Shown here one piece after another: positions 34,711 through 43,800 of a DNA stretch of 64,000 nucleotides (positions are counted from its first letter, which is position 1; each line of letters begins with the position of its first letter). The stretch spans positions 62,001 to 126,000 of the IMG/VR virus record IMGVR_UViG_3300042922_000643; one strand, 5' to 3'. The position numbers and the translations under genes are program-made. A model generated the notes under the pieces. That model was given only the letters and a program-made list of their open reading frames with translations, did not search any database and had not been told where the DNA came from. The DNA comes from a virus.

Positions 34711-36447
34711 CTAATAGCTCACTTTATAGATTCCCTTAGGCCAAAATGGGCTATTGGAATAGTACCATGCTAAGATCTCATCGCTAGTTCGCGCTATCTT
34801 GTCGATCCTTAACTCGTCGAAGATATTATTACCCGTATTCTGACCATCAGCCGAGCCGACTGTTAGTATGGAGATTGGAGCTACTACACCGCAAGTTCCT
34901 TTCTGAATGCCGTTGACATACAGCCTTGTTTCTAAGGTGTCGAAGACCACGGCTACATGACTCCAAGTAAACGCAGTAATATCGCCAGGAGATAAGGCTA
35001 TATCTGTGCCTGCTACTCTAAGTCTATAATAATTCTCCGACACTCTCTTCCATAGAATGAAATTATCACTATAGGGACTCTGCCCCATTACCCAATTTAC
35101 AGAGGCTATGTAGTCATCTGTTACTCGTGGCTGCACCCAGAAGGAAATCGTAGAGGGCCTAGTTATCGAAACGGGGTAGTACAATCTTCCATTTGCCCGA
35201 GTTCCATTTACGAAAGAAGTAGCGAAACTCTTTGTCTCCATCTGAGGTTGATAAGCAAAAAAGTCTAGAGAATCTGCCACGGCAGGAGTATGAAACCTGA
35301 TCTGCCGATTCGATGTGCCATTGCTTGTACCGCTACTTTTCTTATATATCCATCCCATGTCTTTCGTGATCGTTCCCGACAATCCATTGATTTGATTAGA
35401 AAGAATTAAGGAAGTAGAACTATTATTCTTAACCCATAAAGATGCTGTACAGGGAACTGAAGCAGTACCAGGACCTACATCCCCGTAATATTTAAGAACA
35501 CTGGTTCCTCCTGAAGCTTGAATGCGGGTTGCATTATTTCCACCGAAGGGATCTGGGTACCCTTGTGTTACTTGAACACTAGATCCGCTGAATGTATTCC
35601 ATCCTGCAAAGGTTGTATTTGGAGCAAGTAGATTGGTTGTCGCTTCTTCTACCGCAATACCTCCACCGTAATATCCTTGTGGACTTAGTGTACTCACTTG
35701 AACTCCTGAGGTCCACTTGGGATTTGTGATCACACCTGCATTTCCTCTTAAAGAGTAGTCTACAGCAAAAGATCCACTCCCCTCATTGAGTTTCCAATAA
35801 CCTACAAGTCCAGGTTCATCCCCTTTAAGTTCAGCAACCATGTCTGTTTGAATCTGATTTTGAGATCTTGCAGTCCTCCACATCATTAGTCTACTTATAG
35901 ATCCATTCCAGTACTGGCTAGTGAGCCTACGTCCGATATTGATGAAGCTGGAACTTGGAAGATTATTAGAGTGCTTTGGCCCACTAAATACTAGAACACC
36001 ATTTTTATACGAGTATACTTTTGTTCCATCACATACCAAAGCGATGTGATCCCACTGAAGACCATCATGGTCGAAGAGGATTGTACCACTAACAAAACCG
36101 CTATCGGTATACCAACGATAGCTAGTTGTAGTATTATCCTTTTCTATCCGAACAGCGGTACCATCTACTCCAGTATCAAAGGTTAGGATATCCGACCATC
36201 CTACGGGGCTATTGTGTTTGATCCAGAAAGAGATCGTAAAAATACTTGACCACATTAGTAGGTTAGGAATTCTCATATAAGAATCGCCTACACCTACGTT
36301 TAAAGCATAAGGATAACCTATAGGTTGTATTCCGCTCAGTACATCATTTTCATTCACGTCGTAATGGGCAAGGAATATAGTATTTTCATCTACGGGAATA
36401 ACCTTATTCTTTAGAGGGAGATTTTGCTCTATATGAGACTGCGTCAT
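34711..36447 (-). CDS. Double-LamG tail protein (578 residues)
   Basis: Starts MTQSHIEQNLPLKNK, nearly the same as the next upstream gene. Domain order: LamG about 20-225 (FTISFWIKHNSPVGWSDILT, INIGRRLTSQYWNGSISRLM), CBM-like jelly roll about 265-425 (ASLWVKNNSSTSLILSN), second LamG about 430-575 (ISFWVQPRVTDDYIASVNWV, THVAV-like SHVAVVFDTLETRLYVNG). LamG domains bind glycans without cutting them. The two genes are tandem paralogs separated by two bases. GGGGAGG precedes the ATG. Confidence 0.85.
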   Translation of the reverse strand: MTQSHIEQNLPLKNKVIPVDENTIFLAHYDVNENDVLSGIQPIGYPYALNVGVGDSYMRIPNLLMWSSIFTISFWIKHNSPVGWSDILTFDTGVDGTAVRIEKDNTTTSYRWYTDSGFVSGTILFDHDGLQWDHIALVCDGTKVYSYKNGVLVFSGPKHSNNLPSSSFINIGRRLTSQYWNGSISRLMMWRTARSQNQIQTDMVAELKGDEPGLVGYWKLNEGSGSFAVDYSLRGNAGVITNPKWTSGVQVSTLSPQGYYGGGIAVEEATTNLLAPNTTFAGWNTFSGSSVQVTQGYPDPFGGNNATRIQASGGTSVLKYYGDVGPGTASVPCTASLWVKNNSSTSLILSNQINGLSGTITKDMGWIYKKSSGTSNGTSNRQIRFHTPAVADSLDFFAYQPQMETKSFATSFVNGTRANGRLYYPVSITRPSTISFWVQPRVTDDYIASVNWVMGQSPYSDNFILWKRVSENYYRLRVAGTDIALSPGDITAFTWSHVAVVFDTLETRLYVNGIQKGTCGVVAPISILTVGSADGQNTGNNIFDELRIDKIARTSDEILAWYYSNSPFWPKGIYKVSY

Positions 36448-36449
36448 TA

Positions 36450-38309
36450 TTATGCCTCCCCGCTATAGTCCAAGTAGTTATAAAATGGAGCATTACTCTG
36501 GTACCAGGCTAAGACTTCATCATCTGAAGCCCAAGTTGTGTCGATACGTACTTCACTAAATAGACCATTTGTAGGAATTGACGTGGATGACATATAGTCT
36601 TTACCTATAGAAATAGGATAACCTCCGTAGTCTAATACTGGAATTGCTCCTTCAACCTTCATCGTGTTTCGGATTCCATCTTCTTTAAAGACATCAATAG
36701 AAACTTGAGTAGCCTTCCATCTCGCCACAATGAATACCCATTTTTCAACTTCAAGTATGTTAGAAGTATAACCTGAAGAGAACACAGAGCCTGCTACTCC
36801 TGGCATTCCGTATTCAAAATACAATTGATTCGTACCATTCATCTTGGTAATACTCCAACCATTGAATCCATTAGCCCACCTACCTGCTCGTAGAATTACT
36901 GAGAAGCCAGCAAAGATGTTGTTTGGTTTAAACCAGAGGGCTATTGTCCCTTCCTGCTGTCCAATTAGTGGAGAACTATTATACACTAGGGTGCCGCCTG
37001 GTCTAGAGCCATCTACAAAAGATGTAGCAAAGGCTTTTTGTTCAAGCTGTAGTCCTTCAATCTCAATCCAGGACCCTGCCGTATCCCCAAATCCACGAAC
37101 ATAAATATTTGCTCGTGTAGCTCCCGCTGGAGCAGCTGTAGTGAATACGAGCCTCTCGAAGCTGTTAGATTGAGATACAGGGTTACCTGCTACGTCGCCT
37201 CCGATTGAAGCACCTGAGGTGTCCATCCACCTTACTTGGATTAATCCTTTCCCCGCGTGGCTGGATTTAACGTACGCAGATACCGTATAAGTTGCGCCAG
37301 CTATAATTCCTGTTACGGCCTGAATAAAATACAGCGTAGCACTATTCCCAACCGCAGTTATATCAATTCTCTGTATATTGCCTGGAGTGTTCACTCCTGA
37401 TTTAGTCATACGTGTGAATACTCTTCCAGCATCTATTCCATCTCCTGATATCCCGACGGAATAACCTTCTGCTGCTCCGTCTAGATTAGAATCCAGGAAT
37501 ACTGGATTTGTCATTAAATTCGTAGTCGCTTCTTCTATTGCTATAGCTCCAGTAAACTTTCCATCTGTTCGAAGAGTGGCAACAGATCTTCCGTGAGTCC
37601 AGGTACCTGATCCAATAATTATGCCATCATTACCAAAAGAGGAGTGATCACATACTACTGGTCCACCTCCTTCGTTTAATTTCCAGTGGGCAATCAGGCC
37701 TGGTTCTCTTCCTGTTAATTCTGTATTCATTAAGAGCGCTATCTGAGAGGCGGTTCTAGGCATATTCCAAATTCGGATATCTGATAGCTGTCCATTGAAA
37801 AATTGGCCTGTATCTCGTTTGCCAATCCACGCCCCAGGGTTACTCCATGAGTTTACAGTTGTATACGTTGTTTCAACTCCGTTAATAAAGCAGCTGGGAA
37901 TCCCTGTGTTATCATAACTTACAGCAATATGGTTCCACTCACTGTTAATAAAACCTGTAAGATTGGCAGTCCTATTGGCTACAGGACTCATGATGAGGCT
38001 ATTCCCTCCAAAGAACCCAATGGCAAATCCTTGGGGATTCGTAATCATGAGAACACTAGCGGTGGTAATCGTCCACTTAACCCATAACTCAACTGTCATA
38101 TTTGTAGATATACCAAAGTCCTTTATCTCAATATGGGTCCCTGTCCCATCGAATTTGAGCGAACCCATCTCACCATATGGGGATACTTTACTTCCTTGGT
38201 TTAGTCCATAAACTTTGTTGTCATAACTTGCATGAAGGATAGTGCTTTTATTAATAGGCATACTTTGCCCCTTGGTTGCTAGGGTTTGCCCAATATGTGA
38301 TTGTGTCAT
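36450..38309 (-). CDS. Double-LamG tail protein (619 residues), tandem paralog
   Basis: Starts MTQSHIGQTLATKGQ. Same LamG-CBM-LamG plan as the downstream neighbour: about 25-235 (MTVELWVKWTITTASVLMIT), about 265-440 (YTVSAYVKSSHAGKGLIQVR) and about 445-610 (GTIALWFKPNNIFAGFSVIL). Shared phrases such as EEATTNL and KAFATSFV mark a duplication followed by divergence. GCGGGTGA precedes the ATG. A promoter-like element and a hairpin lie in its leader. Confidence 0.85.
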   Translation of the reverse strand: MTQSHIGQTLATKGQSMPINKSTILHASYDNKVYGLNQGSKVSPYGEMGSLKFDGTGTHIEIKDFGISTNMTVELWVKWTITTASVLMITNPQGFAIGFFGGNSLIMSPVANRTANLTGFINSEWNHIAVSYDNTGIPSCFINGVETTYTTVNSWSNPGAWIGKRDTGQFFNGQLSDIRIWNMPRTASQIALLMNTELTGREPGLIAHWKLNEGGGPVVCDHSSFGNDGIIIGSGTWTHGRSVATLRTDGKFTGAIAIEEATTNLMTNPVFLDSNLDGAAEGYSVGISGDGIDAGRVFTRMTKSGVNTPGNIQRIDITAVGNSATLYFIQAVTGIIAGATYTVSAYVKSSHAGKGLIQVRWMDTSGASIGGDVAGNPVSQSNSFERLVFTTAAPAGATRANIYVRGFGDTAGSWIEIEGLQLEQKAFATSFVDGSRPGGTLVYNSSPLIGQQEGTIALWFKPNNIFAGFSVILRAGRWANGFNGWSITKMNGTNQLYFEYGMPGVAGSVFSSGYTSNILEVEKWVFIVARWKATQVSIDVFKEDGIRNTMKVEGAIPVLDYGGYPISIGKDYMSSTSIPTNGLFSEVRIDTTWASDDEVLAWYQSNAPFYNYLDYSGEA

Positions 38310-38333
38310 GATATCACCCGCTTACATAGGAAT

Positions 38334-38354
38334 AGGAGGGATTTTGTCCCTCCT
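38334..38354. terminator. Perfect hairpin between the 827- and 619-residue genes
   Basis: Perfect eight-pair stem AGGAGGGA/TCCCTCCT with a five-base loop. On the minus strand it is followed by ATTCCTAT, a poor T tract, so it may be a weak terminator. A transcript from the element at 38359-38386 would begin at this hairpin, so it could instead protect the 5' end of the fibre mRNA. Confidence 0.55.
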
Positions 38355-38358
38355 TTAG

Positions 38359-38386
38359 TCGTAACCTATATGATCTTTCTGTGCAA
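38359..38386 (-). promoter_or_regulatory. Candidate late promoter of the LamG pair
   Basis: Minus strand TTGCAC (38386-38381), 16 bases ending in GG, TTACGA (38364-38359). Same layout as the elements at 31501 and 61174 with two changes. Confidence 0.5.
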
Positions 38387-38388
38387 GA

Positions 38389-40872
38389 TTAACTTGCTCC
38401 CCAGACCCGTGTGTTCCCAATCAGAATAACATCAACTTGAATTTCTTCTAGAGCGGGATTGTCCAGCTCAATATCAATCCAGTTCTCAGTTTTACCTACC
38501 CAACGGATATGTCGCTGGAAAGAGTTAGAGGAAATAACTACAGAGTAACGTAAAGCTCCATAATCGTGCCTCCATCTCTTAATGGTTTCTCCCACTGCGA
38601 ATGTCATACTCACACCGTTTCTTGCAGCACTGATAAGTCCATTCGAACTGACATAAGTATCCCCTGTGTTCAGGTATATGTTTTTCGAGTTTGTCTGGAG
38701 GTACATGTGATCCTCTGTTGTAATTTCATTTGGGTCAATTAACATACTTGATGTGCCATCTGTGATTTTCAAGTAGTAATTCCCACTAGTAGGTACACCA
38801 GCGATACTACCCGTTGATCTGATAGTCTGTCTACCGTAAAGGGTGTTATTAACAGGCAATGCTAAAGTACCAAGCTGACTGTATTTATCCGTGAGTAACT
38901 TTCCACTTTCCATAATGGTTCCGCCAACTGTTAAGTTAATGTTCGCCGTACTAGAACCAATCTTGAAATCTAGACCATTGAATAAAACGGGTACCCAATT
39001 CTTCACATTGTTGTCAATGTCTGCGTTGAGAATCGTTGCATTCCCTCCAGAGTATTGACCAATAGGCTTAATACTCATCTTCGCTAAAACAATGGCATCA
39101 TAAGGATACTGATAAGTAGTAGGCGACATCCCTTCTGCTGCTCTCGTTGGGACTACTGCCCCAGCTGCGGTATTAGAAGTTGCTGTCCCTGCTACGATAC
39201 CCAATGAGCCTTCGTTACTACCGCTACTTGCTCCATGAATAAAGACAATATCATAGCGGTAGAAGGAGGCACTCGGGGTAGCAATAGACTTCTGCTCCGT
39301 ACCTGTGATCACGACTCTTCTTCCTGACGAGGTATAGATAGTTCCCGCCGTGACTCTTATTGCAGAACTTGGTACAGCAGTTTCTATAACGTTTACGCCG
39401 CTATATACTCCATCTCTATGAATATCGTATACGGATTCTGTACCTGCTAATTCATAAATTGATTTCCCATCTATAAATTGAGCATTCAGACTATCTACTC
39501 GCACTGAATTTGGAGTTTGAAGAATTCCTATACTCACTGTTCCTTTAAAATTTGCATTGCCATCCCCATCCATTGATACATTTGGAGTCGAAGGAACAGC
39601 CCCTGTACGGAGACCGTCTAATCGAATGACCTGATTTCCACCACTATCTTTAAGGCTGATTACACCAACGTTTCCGTTGTTACCTATATTCATAATCCCT
39701 GTCACTGCCAGACCTGAGGCAAAGGTAGTATGAGTATGGTTACCTGCCGCTACTGTCGTTGAAGTAGATCCGAAACTCACTGATAGAGTGCGGTCTGCGG
39801 CAAGTGTTCCCCCACCTGTAAGACCTGTGCCTGCAATAACTGAACGAGTAGTATCAACCTTCGTTGCAGGATCGAAGTTACCATCATGCCAAAGCATTCT
39901 CCAATTTGTCCATGTGCCATTACTTTTTCCACGGAACCCCATAGTCCCCGCATTGAAGTCCCACATTGTCTGGGAATTATAAAGATCATTATGTTTAATT
40001 CCCATCATAAACCGCCAAGACCCACCACTGGTTTGATTGGCTAGACCACTTCCCATAAAGAAGCCTGTACTTGAGTAATCATTCCAATCTCCACCATTGG
40101 TAACGGTAATAGCCTTATCATTATCAGATAGTTTCCATTGCTGATAGTCATGACTATGATTTCCTACCGCTACGGTTGTGGATGTCGTACCAAAGTTGAC
40201 TGATAAAGTTCTGTCTGCCGCCATTGTACCGCCACCCGTGAGTCCCGTACCCGCGATTACATTTCTGGTTTGAGGTGTATATATCGTACTAATATTGACT
40301 CCATTTACTTGAAGAGCAGTGGCTGCATTCACTGTACCTATTGTAAGTAACTTTGATGTTGCAGTAATATTACCAACTACGGTTAAGTTCCCTACTCCGT
40401 CTAAAGTCATGACATTGGCTGGAGTTGCAACGCCTACAGTATTCTGGGAGTACCATTTATGACTAGCATAACTACTGTACCAAACGGCACTTCCTTCAAT
40501 GCCAATTCCCCAAGTGTTAGCATCATTCCATAAGGTTATCTTTTGACCTGCTGAGTTGTTGGTTCCGTTAGGGGCAGCAGATCCATTCACACTAAATACG
40601 ATACGATTTGCGGTTGCATTGCCCATAGCCAACACACCGCCATTAATCTGTAGTCCACCTGTCATTGCCCGAGTACCATCCAGCAAAAGGACGCCAGCCA
40701 TGTTTGCAGAGGAAAGGTTCGTAAGAGCTGAACCATTCCCCGCAAAGCTAGTGGCCGTGATTGTACCCGTACTATTATCTAGTAGAATACTACCACCTAG
40801 AATAATATCATGGGAGGGGACGGTTAAGTCCCCATGTAGCGTGATTCCATAGTCAAAATTCCTAACCGCCAT
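38389..40872 (-). CDS. Tail fibre (827 residues) with internal repeat
   Basis: Fibre-type N-terminus (DYGITLHGDLTVPSHDIILG) and shaft repeats. Two copies of VIAGTGLTGGG(T/M)..ADRTLSV then F-x-TTSTTVA-GNH lie near 205-250 and 345-385; this is a common phage fibre motif. The second copy is followed by LAVTGIMNIGNNGNVGVISL. The middle region has IYTSSGRRVVITGTEQKSI, then strands; the C-terminal about 100 residues form a globular beta domain (KRWRHDYGALRYSVVISSNS, EIQVDVILIGNTRVWGAS). Likely trimeric. Confidence 0.83.
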   Translation of the reverse strand: MAVRNFDYGITLHGDLTVPSHDIILGGSILLDNSTGTITATSFAGNGSALTNLSSANMAGVLLLDGTRAMTGGLQINGGVLAMGNATANRIVFSVNGSAAPNGTNNSAGQKITLWNDANTWGIGIEGSAVWYSSYASHKWYSQNTVGVATPANVMTLDGVGNLTVVGNITATSKLLTIGTVNAATALQVNGVNISTIYTPQTRNVIAGTGLTGGGTMAADRTLSVNFGTTSTTVAVGNHSHDYQQWKLSDNDKAITVTNGGDWNDYSSTGFFMGSGLANQTSGGSWRFMMGIKHNDLYNSQTMWDFNAGTMGFRGKSNGTWTNWRMLWHDGNFDPATKVDTTRSVIAGTGLTGGGTLAADRTLSVSFGSTSTTVAAGNHTHTTFASGLAVTGIMNIGNNGNVGVISLKDSGGNQVIRLDGLRTGAVPSTPNVSMDGDGNANFKGTVSIGILQTPNSVRVDSLNAQFIDGKSIYELAGTESVYDIHRDGVYSGVNVIETAVPSSAIRVTAGTIYTSSGRRVVITGTEQKSIATPSASFYRYDIVFIHGASSGSNEGSLGIVAGTATSNTAAGAVVPTRAAEGMSPTTYQYPYDAIVLAKMSIKPIGQYSGGNATILNADIDNNVKNWVPVLFNGLDFKIGSSTANINLTVGGTIMESGKLLTDKYSQLGTLALPVNNTLYGRQTIRSTGSIAGVPTSGNYYLKITDGTSSMLIDPNEITTEDHMYLQTNSKNIYLNTGDTYVSSNGLISAARNGVSMTFAVGETIKRWRHDYGALRYSVVISSNSFQRHIRWVGKTENWIDIELDNPALEEIQVDVILIGNTRVWGAS
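39730..40280. repeat. Imperfect direct repeat inside the 827-residue fibre gene
   Basis: Two copies (about 39730-39850 and 40150-40275) encode the GTGLTGGG-ADRTLSV-STTVA-GNH unit. They are separated by the KLSDNDKAITVTNGGDWNDY segment and could support in-frame deletion or exchange. Confidence 0.7.
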
Positions 40873-40887
40873 TATTTATTCCCCTCC

Positions 40888-43800
40888 TTAAGATGTGAAC
40901 TTATCATAAACGATAACCTCTATGTGCTTGATTTGTATAGCTGATCCAGCGGTATTTCTTTTCACTTGGAAGATTGTATCCCCCGTAAAACTGGATTGGA
41001 ACGGGGCACTCGTCCATGTTCTTGCACCGCCGCCAACTCCCTTACCTACATTCGGCAGATCGAAATCCGTTGGGTTGGTCAAAGTCACAGCAGAAGTTGT
41101 TGTGCCATCCTGAACGATACGAAGCGTTGATGTCGAACCTGGCTCATCGTTATACCGAACAAGGAGTACGTACCAGCGTTCACCACCAGAAGGGTGTTCT
41201 AGGAGACGGCCAGGGCCTGTCAGGAAGGTTCCATAATCTTCGATGATGGTATCAAAGGTTGTACTGCTAACTTCGATAGGAAGGTCACCAGGACCGTATA
41301 CAGGGAAACTGAACATCATACGAAGTGTATTCAAGAGCCTAAGCTCACCGTTTACACGAATGATATCTGTCTCGTCCCCTGTACCGATAGTCGTACTTCC
41401 TTGAACGGTCAGATTGCCAGAGATTGTATAGTCGCCATCCACCTGAGTACTACCTACGTAAGTAGTCGTACCTGTAACGTTCAGGTTTCCTGCTACAGAT
41501 ATGTCTCCTTCGGAGTCGATAGTGAACAAGCTTTCACCTGTACTTTTTGCAACCTGCATAAGGACCGTATTTGTCAAAGCCGCGCTTGGTTGGATCTTAA
41601 GCCCGAGTCCTGCTTTAGTCAGGGTTAGTGTATCGACTAAGGTATTCGCCGCACCAAGTCTTGCGTAGTACGTTGAGATATCTGTGATTGTAGATACTGT
41701 TTGGTTATGCGCTGTTGGTGTAAATGCAGAAGGTACACCTGTCAGATCCCCCCAAGCTACCGAAGTCCAAGATGCAGTTCCAGCAGAGGACCACTTCAAG
41801 AAATTCCCTGTTGCTCCTCCAGCGGGAATATGATTGTAACCCGCACCTGTAGGATGCACATAGGTTGCGGTAGAAGAAATTGTCCCGTCTGCTGCGACAG
41901 AGATATTCGCTCCGATCTTCACGCCACCAAGGACAGTTGCAGAAGCAATAGGAGGAGTAAACTCTGTAGGCTTATCACTTACTTCAGTCCATCCTACTGT
42001 GCTCCATACAGCGGTTCCTGCCGCAGACCATTTCAGCACATTCGTACTTGCTCCACCCGCAGGGATATGATTGCTGCCTGCTCCTGTAGGATGAGTGTAG
42101 ACAGTTATTGTAGAAGTTGTGCCTGCTCCATTCGTTAGTGTTATTACTCCATCTCCAGGAGTTGGATCAGTTACCTTGTGAGCTCCTGTTGCGATGTCTG
42201 TAAGTTTAGTACGATCCCCTGGGGCTAAGTGTATCGTTGTATCACTAGCATGAGCAGAGATATCTACGCCGTCTACAGTAAATCCAGATCCCATGATTAG
42301 GTTAGCATTGATCGTCAGATCCGCGGTGATGATGCCGCCAGCACCTACAGATAAATATTCAGGGTGCCAGTGATCCGCACGGGCCATACGTTCTAGAACG
42401 CCGCTATGAGGGAGTTCTACTTTCATAGCATCTAGAATTCCCCACCCATGAACAGTATCAAGGATTGACTTATTATCCAAGAAACTACCATCCTCATGGA
42501 AGTGGCCATGATAGTGAGTATCATAGTTCAAGTCTAGCTTGTACTCGCCAATCTTCGCATAAGGAGAGATATGGTAGTCCATAATCGCACTTGGCAGAAT
42601 CTTCGGACCACGTACTGCGCCGTTTGCCAAATGGAACGATTGGATACCTGTCTTATGTGGGAAGCTTGGGTTCCATGCTTCAATTCTTGATCCTGGGAAG
42701 CTATCTGATGTTTGAGACATACGCCAAGATGTGGATTGTTTTCCCGTCTCAAATATAGCTGAGGTAACATAGATCAAGCCTCGTTCTACTTCAGGAAGAA
42801 GAGATCCTGTTGGATTGTTCAATCCTGCTCTTACTTTGAAACGATACTTAAGTGGAACGCGGAAGTCAGGTAATTGAGTGTCGGGGTTCAGATACACTCT
42901 ATCAAACGCACCTTCTGTAGACTGTTTCCCTTTACCAATATAGTTTCTTGTTTGATCAGCAACAATCTTGTAACGAGTGAATGTAGAAGGAGAAGTATTA
43001 GTTAAGGTTTGTACTGTTGATCGTCCACTGTATTGATAGTCTTCAAAGCGGATTCTGTCGAGTGAAATCTTACCACTATTTTGCTGGATTAAGACTCGGT
43101 GTTTGCCAGGAGGCATGGACATTGTATGTCTGTGCTCAATTTTGTTTAAGTAAGTCGCTTGATAGAACAAACTGTGACTTCCGCCCATAACCGTTGGCAT
43201 TTTAACAAGCGCTTCCCCAAACTCAGGACCAATAAGATAAGTCATGTACCACCAAGATGTGTACTCAATATCGATATCAATAGAGACATACGCTTTAGGG
43301 ATATCCGTTGTTACCACTGATCTGCCATTAGAAGCCATTTGCTCGCCTTCATATTCAGAACCCGCTGGATACATGTAGTCGTACTCTACTTCCCAGTCAG
43401 CGTATGCATGACAGTGAGCAATATCCATGGTGTCTCCTTTGATCTCATTGCCATTGCCATCAAGGAGAACCGTACCTGTATCTGGATCTCTAGCTTCCCA
43501 GCCCGTTGTAGAAAATCTCATGTACCTCGTAGGTTTGGAGATGATGGAGGCATAGAGATTTGTCTTTCCATTCGGTACTTCAGGCTCAATACCAATAGCC
43601 GTGTGCGCACCAAACCAGTTGGCATTCCAGCTGGGCATATCAAGCCAAGTAAACCAAGATACGCCATCTTCAGAAGACTCAATCTTTACGTTCTTGTAAG
43701 TCTTAGTAACGAAGTCTCGTTGCTCTACTCCGCCCCAGAACGTGTAGGTATAGGTTCTGCCTAGAGGGAATTTAGTATCCCATTCCATCCACACATCACA

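Noticed and set aside
41701-42138. 145-residue plus-strand open frame
   Set aside because: Antisense to fibre repeats, Cys/Arg-rich and without a credible start signal.
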